From AV80 sp035536995 (GTDB lineage Bacteria; Verrucomicrobiota; Verrucomicrobiia; Chthoniobacterales; UBA10450), in the NCBI GenBank assembly GCA_035536995.1, contig DATLNB010000030.1, forward strand, positions 26,224 through 90,223: a stretch of DNA of 64,000 nucleotides, in the 5' to 3' direction. Of this stretch, positions 16,411 through 25,370 are shown in pieces; positions within the stretch are counted from its first letter, which is position 1, and every line of letters begins with the position of its first letter. Under the pieces are notes generated by a model. It searched no databases, had not been told where the DNA came from, and worked only from the letters and a program-made list of their open reading frames with translations. The translations under genes and the position numbers were made by a program.

Positions 16411-18152
16411 GACGGATAATTGCCCGACGCGTACAGTTTCGCGTAGACGCCTCCTTTTGCGATCAACTCCGGTCCCGGACCCTGCTCGACAATCCGGCCG
16501 TGTTCGAGGACGACGATGGAATCGACCCGATGAATGGTCGCGAGGCGATGCGTGACGATCAGAGTAGTGCGGCCGTGCATGAGCTCTTTAATCGTTTCCA
16601 TGATGGCGGCTTCCGTGGTCGGGTCCAGAGCGGAGGTCGGTTCGTCCAGAAGAAGAATTGGAGCGTCCTTTAGAAAAGCACGGGCGATTCCGATACGCTG
16701 TCGTTGGCCGACGCTTAGATGGCCGCCCCGTTCCCCAACCGGGCTGTCGTAACCGCCCGGCAATCGGCTGATGAATTCGTCCGCCTGCGCACGTCGTGCT
16801 GCATCGCGGATCTCGTCGTGGGTCGCCCCCGGCCGGCCGTAAGCGATATTCTCGCGGATCGTGGTGGAAAAAAGAATCGTATCCTGCAAAACGATCGCGA
16901 TTTTATCTCGCAGTGATTTCTTGGTGATTGTCCGGAGGTCGGCCCCGTCAAGCGTTACACGGCCGGAATTCGGATCGTAGAATCGCGGGACCAGGCTCAG
17001 GAGCGTGCTCTTGCCGGCTCCGGTTCCCCCAACGATCGCGGCGATTCGGTTCGGCGAAATGGAGAGATCGATCTCTTTCAACACCGGCTGGCTGGCCGCG
17101 TAGCCGAAACTGACGTCCTCAAACGCGATTGCGCCGGCCGTTGCACTGATCTCCGTGGCGTCCGCCGCATCCACCACATCATCCGCGCGGTCCAGCACCT
17201 CAAAACAACGCTTCGCGCCGGCGGTGGCTCCTTCCATCGCCCAGGTCGTGTAGGTAAGCTCCTGGAGCGGCTGGTAAAGCATGCCGAGATAAATGCTGAA
17301 CAGGATAAGCGATCCGAGGCTTAGCGTTCCCGCCAGAACATGGAGGGTGCCGAGGTAATACATGGCGGCCGTTCCCAGGGCCATCAAAGTGCCGATGACA
17401 AGGGCGCTCTTAACATTGGTCAGCGTCAGGCGCAGATTCGCTTCCAGGCTTTCGTTCGCGCGCTGCCGGAATTGAGAGACTTCGTAATCCTCACGGCCGA
17501 ACGCGTGGACCATTCGTATCGCACTCAGACCCTCCTGCGCTTGGACGAGCACAGCGCTGTCCCGCTCCTGGATCGAGGTCGATTCGGTGCGGATGCGATG
17601 GGCGAAAAAGTAAATCGCCACGACGATGAGCGGGATGATGCTGAGCGATAGAAACGCCAGTTTCCAATCCAGGCGCAGCATGATAACGAACATCCCGATC
17701 AACATCATCCCGGAGCTGAAAATGTTGGTGAACCCCTTGTTGTAAATCGTCTGAATCGATTGCGAATCGTAGGCCACTCGGAAGCTCGAATCGGCGGATC
17801 GCCGGCTGTCGTGGTACTTGAGCGAAAGTGACTGGAGATAGGCATACAGGTCGGTGCGCAACTTCAGAAGAGCCTGGAGGCCGATCTTCACGAAGAGGTA
17901 ATTCGTCGCCAGGTTCACCAGACCCCAGCAAAGCTGGATGCCGACGACGGCAAGGCAGAGCAGGGGAATGAGGCGGGGGGAACTTCCAAAGGGCGCGTTG
18001 GGATTCGCGGGCAGGATGTCGTCGACGATGATCTTGAATGGCCACGGCCGGAGGAGGCTCAGAGCGATCGCCCCAAGGGAGAGCGCGAGGCCAAGGACGG
18101 TCTCGGCCGCGAAAGGCCGGTAGTACTTCAGGACGCGGCGATAAATCGACAT
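16407..18152 (-). CDS. ABC exporter, MsbA-like (fused membrane and ATPase domains)
   Basis: 581 residues, a half-transporter length. Six membrane segments lie in about residues 15-300, then a nucleotide-binding domain with Walker A GGTGAGKST, signature LSVGQRQR, Walker B ILLLDEP and a switch His in VTHRLA. It probably exports a lipid-linked or amphipathic product. It is the first gene of a run with 4-base overlaps to an acyltransferase, AlkD-like protein and glycosyltransferase-like protein. The start at ATG 18152 follows a palindromic repeat shared with the divergent dedA gene. Confidence 0.9.
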   Translation of the reverse strand: MSIYRRVLKYYRPFAAETVLGLALSLGAIALSLLRPWPFKIIVDDILPANPNAPFGSSPRLIPLLCLAVVGIQLCWGLVNLATNYLFVKIGLQALLKLRTDLYAYLQSLSLKYHDSRRSADSSFRVAYDSQSIQTIYNKGFTNIFSSGMMLIGMFVIMLRLDWKLAFLSLSIIPLIVVAIYFFAHRIRTESTSIQERDSAVLVQAQEGLSAIRMVHAFGREDYEVSQFRQRANESLEANLRLTLTNVKSALVIGTLMALGTAAMYYLGTLHVLAGTLSLGSLILFSIYLGMLYQPLQELTYTTWAMEGATAGAKRCFEVLDRADDVVDAADATEISATAGAIAFEDVSFGYAASQPVLKEIDLSISPNRIAAIVGGTGAGKSTLLSLVPRFYDPNSGRVTLDGADLRTITKKSLRDKIAIVLQDTILFSTTIRENIAYGRPGATHDEIRDAARRAQADEFISRLPGGYDSPVGERGGHLSVGQRQRIGIARAFLKDAPILLLDEPTSALDPTTEAAIMETIKELMHGRTTLIVTHRLATIHRVDSIVVLEHGRIVEQGPGPELIAKGGVYAKLYASGNYPS

Positions 18153-18176
18153 GGTTTAAATTGCAGATTGCAGATT

Positions 18177-18253
18177 GCCGATTTCAGATTGATCTAACGC
18201 CGACGTTTAGCCGTCTCCCACGCTAAATCCGATATCATCAATCTGAAATCCGC
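18177..18253. repeat. Intergenic palindromic repeat between divergent genes
   Basis: The arm at 18177-18193 is matched by its near-perfect reverse complement at 18237-18253 (16 of 17), 43 bases apart. The left arm is preceded by short tandem copies of GCAGATT. It fills the gap between the ABC exporter and dedA, and resembles REP/MITE-like repeats spread in soil Verrucomicrobia (inference). Confidence 0.65.
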
Positions 18254-18262
18254 AATTTTTTC

Positions 18263-18907
18263 ATGCATCATCTTCTCGAAATTTGGTTCGGCTGGGTTCA
18301 GGAATGGGGCTATCTCGGCGTCATCATTCTCATGGCAATGGAAAGCTCGATCTTTCCGGTGCCCAGCGAGCTGGTCATTCCGCCGGCAGCGTTCCTGGCT
18401 GCGGAAGGCAAAATGAATGTTTATGGAGTGATCGCGGCGGGAACATTTGGCTCATGGTTGGGCGCCGCCGCCACATATTGGGTGGCACTTTGGCTCGGAC
18501 GCGCGGTGATCGCCCGCTGGGGTCGCTACTTCTTTGTTAATGAAGCGAAGCTCGACCGCGCTGAACGCTGGCTGCACCGTTATGAACAGGGAGGCATCTT
18601 CTTCGCTCGGTTGCTGCCCGTAATCCGCCATTTGATATCAATTCCGGCGGGCCTGATTCGGATGAACTTTTGGAAGTTCAGCCTGATGACGGTAATCGGC
18701 TCGGCCATCTGGTGCTCGGTCCTCGCCTGGTTCGGGCAGACCGTCATCACCCGGGAGATGATTGAGTCGAGAGACGTCGGCGCGCTGGTAACCGCGGTCA
18801 AAACGAGCCAAAACTTCCATTACATCCTGATCGCCATCGTTGTTCTGACCATCCTCTACTTCCTCGTGATGCGGTTGACGGCCGGACGACAGGAAGCAGC
18901 GCGCTGA
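18263..18907 (+). CDS. DedA family membrane protein
   Basis: 214 residues. WGYLGVIILMAMESSIFPVPSELVIPPAAFLA is the DedA N-terminal signature with the conserved Glu and FPVPSE, and FFARLLPVIRHLISIPAGLIRM is the conserved Arg-containing motif. Four or five membrane segments are visible. DedA proteins support undecaprenyl-phosphate or phospholipid recycling and membrane homeostasis. It is divergent from the MsbA-like exporter across the palindromic repeat. Confidence 0.92.
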   Translation: MHHLLEIWFGWVQEWGYLGVIILMAMESSIFPVPSELVIPPAAFLAAEGKMNVYGVIAAGTFGSWLGAAATYWVALWLGRAVIARWGRYFFVNEAKLDRAERWLHRYEQGGIFFARLLPVIRHLISIPAGLIRMNFWKFSLMTVIGSAIWCSVLAWFGQTVITREMIESRDVGALVTAVKTSQNFHYILIAIVVLTILYFLVMRLTAGRQEAAR

Positions 18908-18941
18908 CACAGAGAGTGTCGCGAAAGCTGACACTTGTGTC
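18906..18941. repeat. Imperfect inverted repeat after dedA
   Basis: GACACAGAGAGTGTC (18906-18920) and GACACTTGTGTC (18930-18941) can pair through GACACA...TGTGTC and AGTGTC...GACACT. It overlaps the dedA stop codon. No T run follows, so it is at best a weak terminator. Confidence 0.35.
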
Positions 18942-19054
18942 TGCGTCCGGATTCGGGGAGCAATCGCCTTCGACGCGAGACATCAGCGTCCACGAGGAGG
19001 CCGGGAAGCGCGCCTAATTGGCACTCGATTTGCTATCTTTCCCGGCACAACCTC

Positions 19055-19234
19055 ATGAAAAAAAACACTCAAATCCTGAAGCCTCGTAAACTTTCTCTCG
19101 GCGACCTGATCCTCGCGGTCAGCTCCTGCACGAAAAACACGAAGGAAACCGTTGCTGCAGTTGCCGATTTGCTTGGCAGCGGCCAGGTCCGGGTTGAAAA
19201 CAACGGCCGATTCACTCGCGCCCGCGTTTGCTAA
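19055..19234 (+). CDS. Small hypothetical protein
   Basis: 59 residues starting MKKNTQILKPRKLSLGDLILAVSS and ending RVENNGRFTRARVC. It looks like genuine coding sequence: a basic start, an amphipathic helix (DLILAVSSCTKNTKETVAAVADLLGSG) and its own terminator downstream. The helix-turn outline resembles a minimal DNA-binding module. No family assigned; a lineage-specific conserved protein is likely. Confidence 0.6.
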   Translation: MKKNTQILKPRKLSLGDLILAVSSCTKNTKETVAAVADLLGSGQVRVENNGRFTRARVC

Positions 19235-19257
19235 TCGCGTCATAACAAAGCTTTCCG

Positions 19258-19302
19258 AAAAGCGTCGCTCCTGCGGTGGACCCGTGGAAGCGGCGCTTTT
19301 TG
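19258..19302 (+). terminator. Rho-independent terminator after the small ORF
   Basis: AAAGCGTCGCT pairs with AGCGGCGCTTT across a loop of about 20 bases, with one internal mismatch, and is followed by a run of T (GCGCTTTTTG). It is placed 24 bases after the small ORF stop and before purB. Confidence 0.7.
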
Positions 19303-19348
19303 CGTACAAAACACTTTCCGTTTCCGTGCCGGCTTTTATCGTGACCGG

Positions 19349-20647
19349 GTGATCGATCGTTATTCCCGGCCTCGGATGCGCCAGCTCTGGTCGGAGGAAC
19401 GCAAATTCCAGATCTGGCTGGAGATTGAGACCCTGGCGTGTGAAGCGATGGCCGAGCTCGGCCAGATTCCGGCGGAAGATGCCGCTGAGATCCGCAAAAA
19501 AGCCCGTTTCTCTATCGCGGAGATCGCCGAGATCGAGAGGAGGACGAATCACGACGTTATCGCGTTTTTAGAGAACGTGGCAGACTCGGTCGGCCCGGCC
19601 GCGCGGTGGATGCACCAGGGTCTGACGTCCTCCGATATTCTGGATACGACGCTGGGCGTTCAACTCACCGAGGCGTGCACCATTCTCGCCGAAGGTCTGG
19701 CTGAGCTGAGAGCCGCAGTCGCCGTCCAGGCTCGTCGTTACAAGATGACGCCGATGATCGGCCGGAGCCACGGCATCCATGCCGAGCCGATCACGTTCGG
19801 GTTGAAGCTGGCTTTGATGTTCGACGAGTTCGGCCGGGCCGAAGAACGCCTCGCCCAGACGAAGGAGAGGGTCCGGGTGGGCAAATTAAGCGGGGCTGTC
19901 GGAACCCACGCCCATCTGGATCCCGCTATTGAAGCAAAAGTGTGCGAGCGCCTTGGATTGAAGGCTGCGAAGATCTCAACTCAGATCATTCAACGCGATC
20001 GGCACGCCGAGTTTGGCACCACCCTGGCGCTCATCGCTTCGAGTATCGATCGCTGGGCGACCGAATTTCGGCATCTCCAGCGAACTGAGGTGCTCGAGGT
20101 AGAGGAATATTTCGCGGAAGGCCAAAAGGGCAGCTCAGCTATGCCGCATAAGCGGAACCCGATCACCGGTGAACGCCTCAGCGGACTCGCGCGTGTCCTG
20201 CGCGGCAACGCGATCGTTGGTTTGGAGAACGTCGCCTTATGGCATGAACGGGACATCAGCCACTCCAGCGCGGAGAGGATCGTTTTGCCTGATTCGTCGA
20301 TTCTCCTCGACTACATGCTGGGTAAACTGACCGAGCTCGTGGAAGGGCTCCAGGTTTATCCCCAACGGATGGAGCAAAACATGGAGCTCACGAAAGGCCT
20401 GTATTGCAGCCAGTCGGTCTTGCTGGCCTTGACCCGAAAAGGCGCGGATCGCAAAGCCGCCTACGAAGCAGTCCAGCGCGCCGCGATGAAAACATGGAAG
20501 GAGGGCGAGCCATTTGCGGCGAATGCAAAACGAGAGCCGGAGATCACGGCGCGGCTGTCGGAATCGGACATCGATGGCCTTTGCTCACTCGACATTCATC
20601 TGCGGCATGTCGAGGAGACTTTCCGGGCCGTCGGCTTGGATTCGTAG
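19349..20647 (+). CDS. purB: Adenylosuccinate lyase
   Basis: 432 residues from a GTG start. The family signature GSSAMPHKRNP lies near residue 260, with HDVIAFLENV and RSHGIHAEP upstream as expected. It catalyses two steps of purine synthesis: SAICAR to AICAR, and adenylosuccinate to AMP. The short form with a C-terminal lyase extension (DSSILLDYMLGKLTELVEGL) matches the Bacillus/Thermotoga type. It is transcribed alone, after the terminator at 19258-19302. purE and purK lie 9 kb further on. Confidence 0.95.
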   Translation: MIDRYSRPRMRQLWSEERKFQIWLEIETLACEAMAELGQIPAEDAAEIRKKARFSIAEIAEIERRTNHDVIAFLENVADSVGPAARWMHQGLTSSDILDTTLGVQLTEACTILAEGLAELRAAVAVQARRYKMTPMIGRSHGIHAEPITFGLKLALMFDEFGRAEERLAQTKERVRVGKLSGAVGTHAHLDPAIEAKVCERLGLKAAKISTQIIQRDRHAEFGTTLALIASSIDRWATEFRHLQRTEVLEVEEYFAEGQKGSSAMPHKRNPITGERLSGLARVLRGNAIVGLENVALWHERDISHSSAERIVLPDSSILLDYMLGKLTELVEGLQVYPQRMEQNMELTKGLYCSQSVLLALTRKGADRKAAYEAVQRAAMKTWKEGEPFAANAKREPEITARLSESDIDGLCSLDIHLRHVEETFRAVGLDS

Positions 20648-20650
20648 CTT

Positions 20651-22804
20651 CTAACGAAGCGCCGGGCTGAGGAGCAATTCCTCGATGCGACGCGAGGAAT
20701 CCAAAAGGACCTGAGTGGTTTCGAATTCGGTCCCGGCTGCTACTGCGTTGTGCGCGTCGAAGCTAACCCGAACCCGGTCGTGAGCAGGCCGCAAGACCAG
20801 CTGTTCAACCTCAAACCGGTCGGAGAGCTCGACGCCGGCTACCTTGAAAAGGGCGACCAACTGCATTGTCATGGGCGCGCTTTGGCCGGCGCTCAGCTCG
20901 ATCGGCGCGCTCTGGTTGAGCAGGGCAATCTGGGTGATCTGGAGTTGGTTCCTCATTTGGATCGTGTTGGCCGGCTGGCGGGTCGGCAACACCCGCATGA
21001 GATGAATGCGCCCATTTTGATCCAGCTCGACCGACCCAATCTGAAAACCGGCCAGCAGGTTCTCTGTGGGCTTGGATGAGTGCGAAAGCGACAAGGTTGA
21101 CGCGGTCGGCCGAGCCCGAATAACTCCAACGCGCAAGCCGGGCGTAAACTGGACCGCCACCACTTCCATTCCCAACCCCAGGACGACAGTGCTTCCGTTG
21201 GCCGCTGCGAGGGGTGACGCAGCGGGAGCGGAAATGGCCGGTTTCGGGCTGGCCGGCGGCGGAAACGGCAAAGGCGGCGGGACAACGGGCGCTTGCGGAA
21301 TTGGTGGTCGCGAAATCGGCGCTGTGGTGATTTCGACTGCGGGAGGGGGAACCACTGTTTGCGCGATGGGCGCGGGCGCAGGAATGGCCGAAGGGGGCGG
21401 TATGACCGGTTGCGCAGGGGCGACCGGCGGAGGCGGAGACGACGGCACGGCCGCGGTCGGGGGCAGAATTTTCTCCGGCGCCTCTTTCAGGGCTTGGGCG
21501 CCATTCTTTTTCGCGGGCTTTTTCCCGTTGCCATGCGGAGTAGGGGTAGCTGGAAGCGGTTCGCGTGGGGTCTCCGGCAACGGACCCTTGGCCAGGTTCT
21601 CCTTCACGAGAGCGAGGAGCGCTTCAGAGAGAAAGGGCTTCGCAATCGTGGCTACGACGTTAGGGTACTTGCGCGCTGTGGCGGCCATTTCCGAAACATG
21701 ACCGGACATCATTAGAACCGGGACGCGGGCCGTTGCCTCGTTCTGGAGCAGACGCTCGCATACCTGGTCGCCACGCAAATCGGGCAGGCTATAATCGAGC
21801 AGGATGATATCGGGGACGATGACCTCAGCCCGTCTCACGCCCTCACTGCCCGTGAACGCAGTCACAATTTGGAGCGAAGGATCCGCCGTGGCCAGGGTGT
21901 CCTCGACGAAAATCAGGAGCATTTCCGTGTCGTCGATGACCACGATCTTCTTCCCTGTTTTCGTCGCAGCTTTGACCGGTTTGGGCGGCTTGATGGCGGC
22001 GGGCGGGGGAGCGCTCGGAGGTTCGACTGGCGACTCACGCATCTGCCGCAGGCACTCGAAAAAAACATGCGCCCAGGTCCCGTGAACGGTCCGCGGTGCC
22101 TCGACGACCCTTTCCGTCTCGCGGGCTTGAGGGTTCGTCCACCGCAGCATCTGACAGACAGCGCCGGGGCCGGTAAAGTTGCCGGTGATTGCGTGAGTGA
22201 TGTGGCCATCGAGAAAATGAATTTCTCCTAATCGATCGTCACTCGAGCGCAGATGAAGCACCGCGGTGGCCAGATTCAACCCCTGGAGCGGGATGAGGTC
22301 GCGCACGCCGAGGTCGCGCAGTGTTCCGCGCGAATCGCCGGAGGCCGCATTCGTCCAGGGCCCGAGGAGCGCCTGGACGGCAGCACCGAATTCCGCGAGC
22401 TCGAAAGGCTTATCAATGAATTGAAGCGCGTTGGAGCCCGAACGATTCGCGTTCATCTCAACGGGAACTCCGGACCCGATCGCGAGGAAGCGCGCGGAAG
22501 GGTGAGCAGCATTGAGCCGGCCGAGAAACTCGACGGCGTCCGCGCGGGGCGGATCGAAATCGACGATGAAAAGTTGCGGCGAAATCTCACCGGCGGCGGC
22601 CTCTGCGTCCGCGAGGGATTCGGCGACGTGGACCTTGTGGTGGGGTGCGAACTTCTTGAGCGCCGAGGTCAGGGCCGCCGCTAGCGCATCGTATTCTTCG
22701 ACGAGAAGAACGCTAGGCGCTGTCCCGGCAGGGAATTCTTGGGAAGCAGGCACGGCAGGAGCGAACGAAAAGGCCGAGAATAGAAAGAGCGCTGGGCATG
22801 TCAA
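20651..22804 (-). CDS. Double-receiver regulator with DUF4388-like domain
   Basis: 717 residues. Order seen: hydrophobic N-terminus (1-20), degenerate REC1 (about 30-148; acidic pair replaced by VEEYD, Asp82 in FIVDFDPP, Lys132), a DUF4388/PATAN-like domain (about 160-255, LGEIHFLDGHITHAITG), REC2 with full phosphorylation set (Asp291/292, Asp337 in LLDYSLPD, Ser367, Lys389), a long Pro/Ala linker (410-530) and a C-terminal domain of about 170 residues not recognised. No DNA-binding output is seen. The N-terminal hydrophobic stretch is odd for a cytoplasmic protein and may mean the start lies further in. It lies 54 bases after the export operon on the same strand. Confidence 0.72.
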   Translation of the reverse strand: MTCPALFLFSAFSFAPAVPASQEFPAGTAPSVLLVEEYDALAAALTSALKKFAPHHKVHVAESLADAEAAAGEISPQLFIVDFDPPRADAVEFLGRLNAAHPSARFLAIGSGVPVEMNANRSGSNALQFIDKPFELAEFGAAVQALLGPWTNAASGDSRGTLRDLGVRDLIPLQGLNLATAVLHLRSSDDRLGEIHFLDGHITHAITGNFTGPGAVCQMLRWTNPQARETERVVEAPRTVHGTWAHVFFECLRQMRESPVEPPSAPPPAAIKPPKPVKAATKTGKKIVVIDDTEMLLIFVEDTLATADPSLQIVTAFTGSEGVRRAEVIVPDIILLDYSLPDLRGDQVCERLLQNEATARVPVLMMSGHVSEMAATARKYPNVVATIAKPFLSEALLALVKENLAKGPLPETPREPLPATPTPHGNGKKPAKKNGAQALKEAPEKILPPTAAVPSSPPPPVAPAQPVIPPPSAIPAPAPIAQTVVPPPAVEITTAPISRPPIPQAPVVPPPLPFPPPASPKPAISAPAASPLAAANGSTVVLGLGMEVVAVQFTPGLRVGVIRARPTASTLSLSHSSKPTENLLAGFQIGSVELDQNGRIHLMRVLPTRQPANTIQMRNQLQITQIALLNQSAPIELSAGQSAPMTMQLVALFKVAGVELSDRFEVEQLVLRPAHDRVRVSFDAHNAVAAGTEFETTQVLLDSSRRIEELLLSPALR

Positions 22805-22858
22805 AGCAAAGCCAGCGCAAGTTGCATGCCCCCAGGGAGCCCGGCCCCTGGGCCGACC

Positions 22859-24103
22859 CTATTCGAAGCGTAAGGCCTCGATGGGATCAAGTGACGCCGC
22901 GCGGTAGGCCGGATAAAAGCCGAACCCGATCCCGATCGCGGAGCAGACGACCAGGCCTGCGATCGCCCACCCGTAGGGAAAAACGAGCTCGGCCTGGAGC
23001 CACGCCGCCAGCAAATTACCGCCGACGACGCCAAGAATGATCCCGACGATCCCCCCAGCCTCGGAGATAAAGACCGCTTCAGTCAGGAATTGCCGCAGGA
23101 TGTCGCGGCTGCGCGCTCCGATTGATTTGCGGATGCCAATCTCCTTCGTCCGCTCCGTGACACTCACCAGCATGATGTTCATGATTCCGACACCGGCCGC
23201 GATCAATGCAATGAGGCTGATGACAAAAGCTCCGATTCGCACGACTCCGGCAATCGACGCGAACGCGCTCTTCAAGGAATCGTTCGAGTAAATCTCGAAG
23301 TCGTCCGGTTGATTCGGTTTCAAACCGCGGGCCAGGCGCATGGCGCCGATGCCTTTGTCGAGGGTGCGATTGTAACTTTCCTGGGAGAAGGATTGGGTGG
23401 CAATGTTCACCGTGCGCTTGGCTGAGCCGAAATTCTCGAAAAACCGGGTGATAGGCATGACGCAGATGTCGTCCTGGCTCTGTCCGAAAGCGGATCCTTT
23501 TTCCCCGAGCACGCCGATCACCGACATCGGGTGTCCATTTATCTTGATGATCTTTCCGATAGGCGATTCGTGCGGGAAAAGACTCTTCTCAATCGTTTTG
23601 CCGATGAGGAGGACATTCCGCGCGAGATCGACGTCTTCGTCGGTGATGTTGCGGCCGTAGGAGAGCGAATACGAATTGGCGGCGAGGAAGCTTTTGTTCG
23701 AGCCAGCTACGGTCAGGGCGGGCGGGGTCTTCAAACCGTTGTAGGTGCATTGGCCTCTGAAATCAAAGCACTTCAGGCAAACGTCTCGAGCTACACCCTC
23801 CATCAAGTGCTGGTAACGCAGCGCCTGGGCGTAGGTGATGTTTCTCCGGTTCTCATATTTTTCGGCATTCCGCCCGCCTTGCCCGCCGCTGACGGGATAC
23901 TTGGCGAACTGGAAAATGTTCGAGCCGAGAAAACTGATTCCGCTTTCGATCGAGCTTTGCAGGGCGCCGATCGCGGTCATGACGGAGATCACGGAGAAAA
24001 CGCCGATGGTGATCCCGATCATGGTCAGCCCGGAGCGCAGCTTGTTTGCGCCTAACGACTGCATGGCCATGGCCAGGATTTCTCGAAATCGCATACGTCC
24101 CAT
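22859..24103 (-). CDS. MacB/FtsX-type ABC transporter permease
   Basis: 414 residues from ATG 24103, preferred over an upstream start because AGGA lies just before it and the previous gene ends 17 bases upstream. An N-terminal membrane segment (LTMIGITIGVFSVISVMTAIG) is followed by a large periplasmic domain and three C-terminal membrane segments with NIMLVSVTERTKEIGIRKSIGARSRDI, typical of MacB-like permeases. It is the second of two permease genes in the operon; the periplasmic domain holds a CLKCFDFRGQC cysteine cluster missing from its sister. Confidence 0.9.
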   Translation of the reverse strand: MGRMRFREILAMAMQSLGANKLRSGLTMIGITIGVFSVISVMTAIGALQSSIESGISFLGSNIFQFAKYPVSGGQGGRNAEKYENRRNITYAQALRYQHLMEGVARDVCLKCFDFRGQCTYNGLKTPPALTVAGSNKSFLAANSYSLSYGRNITDEDVDLARNVLLIGKTIEKSLFPHESPIGKIIKINGHPMSVIGVLGEKGSAFGQSQDDICVMPITRFFENFGSAKRTVNIATQSFSQESYNRTLDKGIGAMRLARGLKPNQPDDFEIYSNDSLKSAFASIAGVVRIGAFVISLIALIAAGVGIMNIMLVSVTERTKEIGIRKSIGARSRDILRQFLTEAVFISEAGGIVGIILGVVGGNLLAAWLQAELVFPYGWAIAGLVVCSAIGIGFGFYPAYRAASLDPIEALRFE

Positions 24104-24119
24104 GTGTCCTATCCCGGCT

Positions 24120-25370
24120 CTATTCGTAGCGCAGCGCTGTGACCGGATCCAGGCGTGAGGCCGACCACGCTGGCGCGAACCCTGAAACCAGCCCGGTGAA
24201 GATCGAGACAAACATGCCGATCAAGACGAGCCCGATGGAAAACTGCACGGGGAATGACGGAAACGCCGTAGCGATAGCGAAACACATCGCGTAGGCGAAA
24301 GTCAGCCCGATCAGTCCTCCCAAAATGCAGAGCGCGGTCGATTCAATCAGGAATTGAAGGAGAATCGTTCGACGCCGGGCGCCCAACGCCTTTCGGGTGC
24401 CGATCTCTTTCGTCCGCTCCTTTACGCTGACGAAGGTGATGTTCATGATCCCGATGGCGCCCACGAAAAGAGAGAGCCCGGTTATAAAAAGACCGGCAAG
24501 GGCAATCGAATTCTTCACCGGATCGAGCGTGCTTTTAAATGCCTGCTGCTCGTTAATGTTGAAGTCGTTTTTCTTTTCGGCAGGAAGCGCGCGGACGCGG
24601 CGCATCAGACCGGTCAGCTCGTCCTTGGCCTCGGCCAGCTTCTGTTTGTCGCGGACTTTCACTCGAATGTCCGACTCGCTTTTCGCACTGAAGAACTTTT
24701 TGAAAGCAGGCAAAGGGACGATGACGATCGAATCAAGACTGAACAGCCCGAGAAACGATCCCTGCCGGGCGCCAACGCCGAGCACGCGAAATTGCTGACC
24801 GCTGATTTGCACATCTTTTCCAATCGGGCTTTCCGATGGGAAAAGCGCGTCGGCGACGTCGTAACCGAGCAGACAAACATTCGCCGCGGTTCGGGTCTCG
24901 ATCTCGTTAAAGAAGCGGCCTTCACTAAAGTCGACCACTGAAATCACAGGGTAATCGGAGGTAGTGCCCTGGATGAAAATGCTGGTCACCTGGTTGTCGT
25001 CGCGCTTGACGCTCTTCACTACGTTCGACGTCGGCACCGCCAGGATCAGGTTCGTATTCGGCGTCGCAGCGATCATCCGATTCAACGTCTCTGCGTATTC
25101 GGTCTTAATCTCGCGGCGGTCCCGGTAGTTCCACCAGTCATTCACCCGCGCCCAGGGAAACTGGCTGACGTAGAGCACGTCGTCGCCGAGGATCGACATG
25201 CTTTTGTCGAATCCCTTTTGAATTCCGGTAATCGCGGTGCCCATCAACGTCACCGCGACGATTCCAATAATCACGCCCAGTGCGGTGAGCATGGAGCGGG
25301 TCTTATTGGAATGCATCTGCGCGAAAGCAATTTTCCAGCTCTCGGTCAGCTCGTAGATGAACCGCTTCAT
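24120..25370 (-). CDS. MacB/FtsX-type ABC transporter permease
   Basis: 416 residues with the same layout as the next gene: N-terminal membrane segment (TRSMLTALGVIIGIVAVTLMG), periplasmic domain, and three C-terminal membrane segments with NITFVSVKERTKEIGTRKALGARRRTI. It overlaps the ATPase gene by 4 bases. Two different permeases beside one ATPase suggest a heterodimeric membrane part, in contrast to E. coli MacB, where ATPase and permease are fused. Confidence 0.9.
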   Translation of the reverse strand: MKRFIYELTESWKIAFAQMHSNKTRSMLTALGVIIGIVAVTLMGTAITGIQKGFDKSMSILGDDVLYVSQFPWARVNDWWNYRDRREIKTEYAETLNRMIAATPNTNLILAVPTSNVVKSVKRDDNQVTSIFIQGTTSDYPVISVVDFSEGRFFNEIETRTAANVCLLGYDVADALFPSESPIGKDVQISGQQFRVLGVGARQGSFLGLFSLDSIVIVPLPAFKKFFSAKSESDIRVKVRDKQKLAEAKDELTGLMRRVRALPAEKKNDFNINEQQAFKSTLDPVKNSIALAGLFITGLSLFVGAIGIMNITFVSVKERTKEIGTRKALGARRRTILLQFLIESTALCILGGLIGLTFAYAMCFAIATAFPSFPVQFSIGLVLIGMFVSIFTGLVSGFAPAWSASRLDPVTALRYE

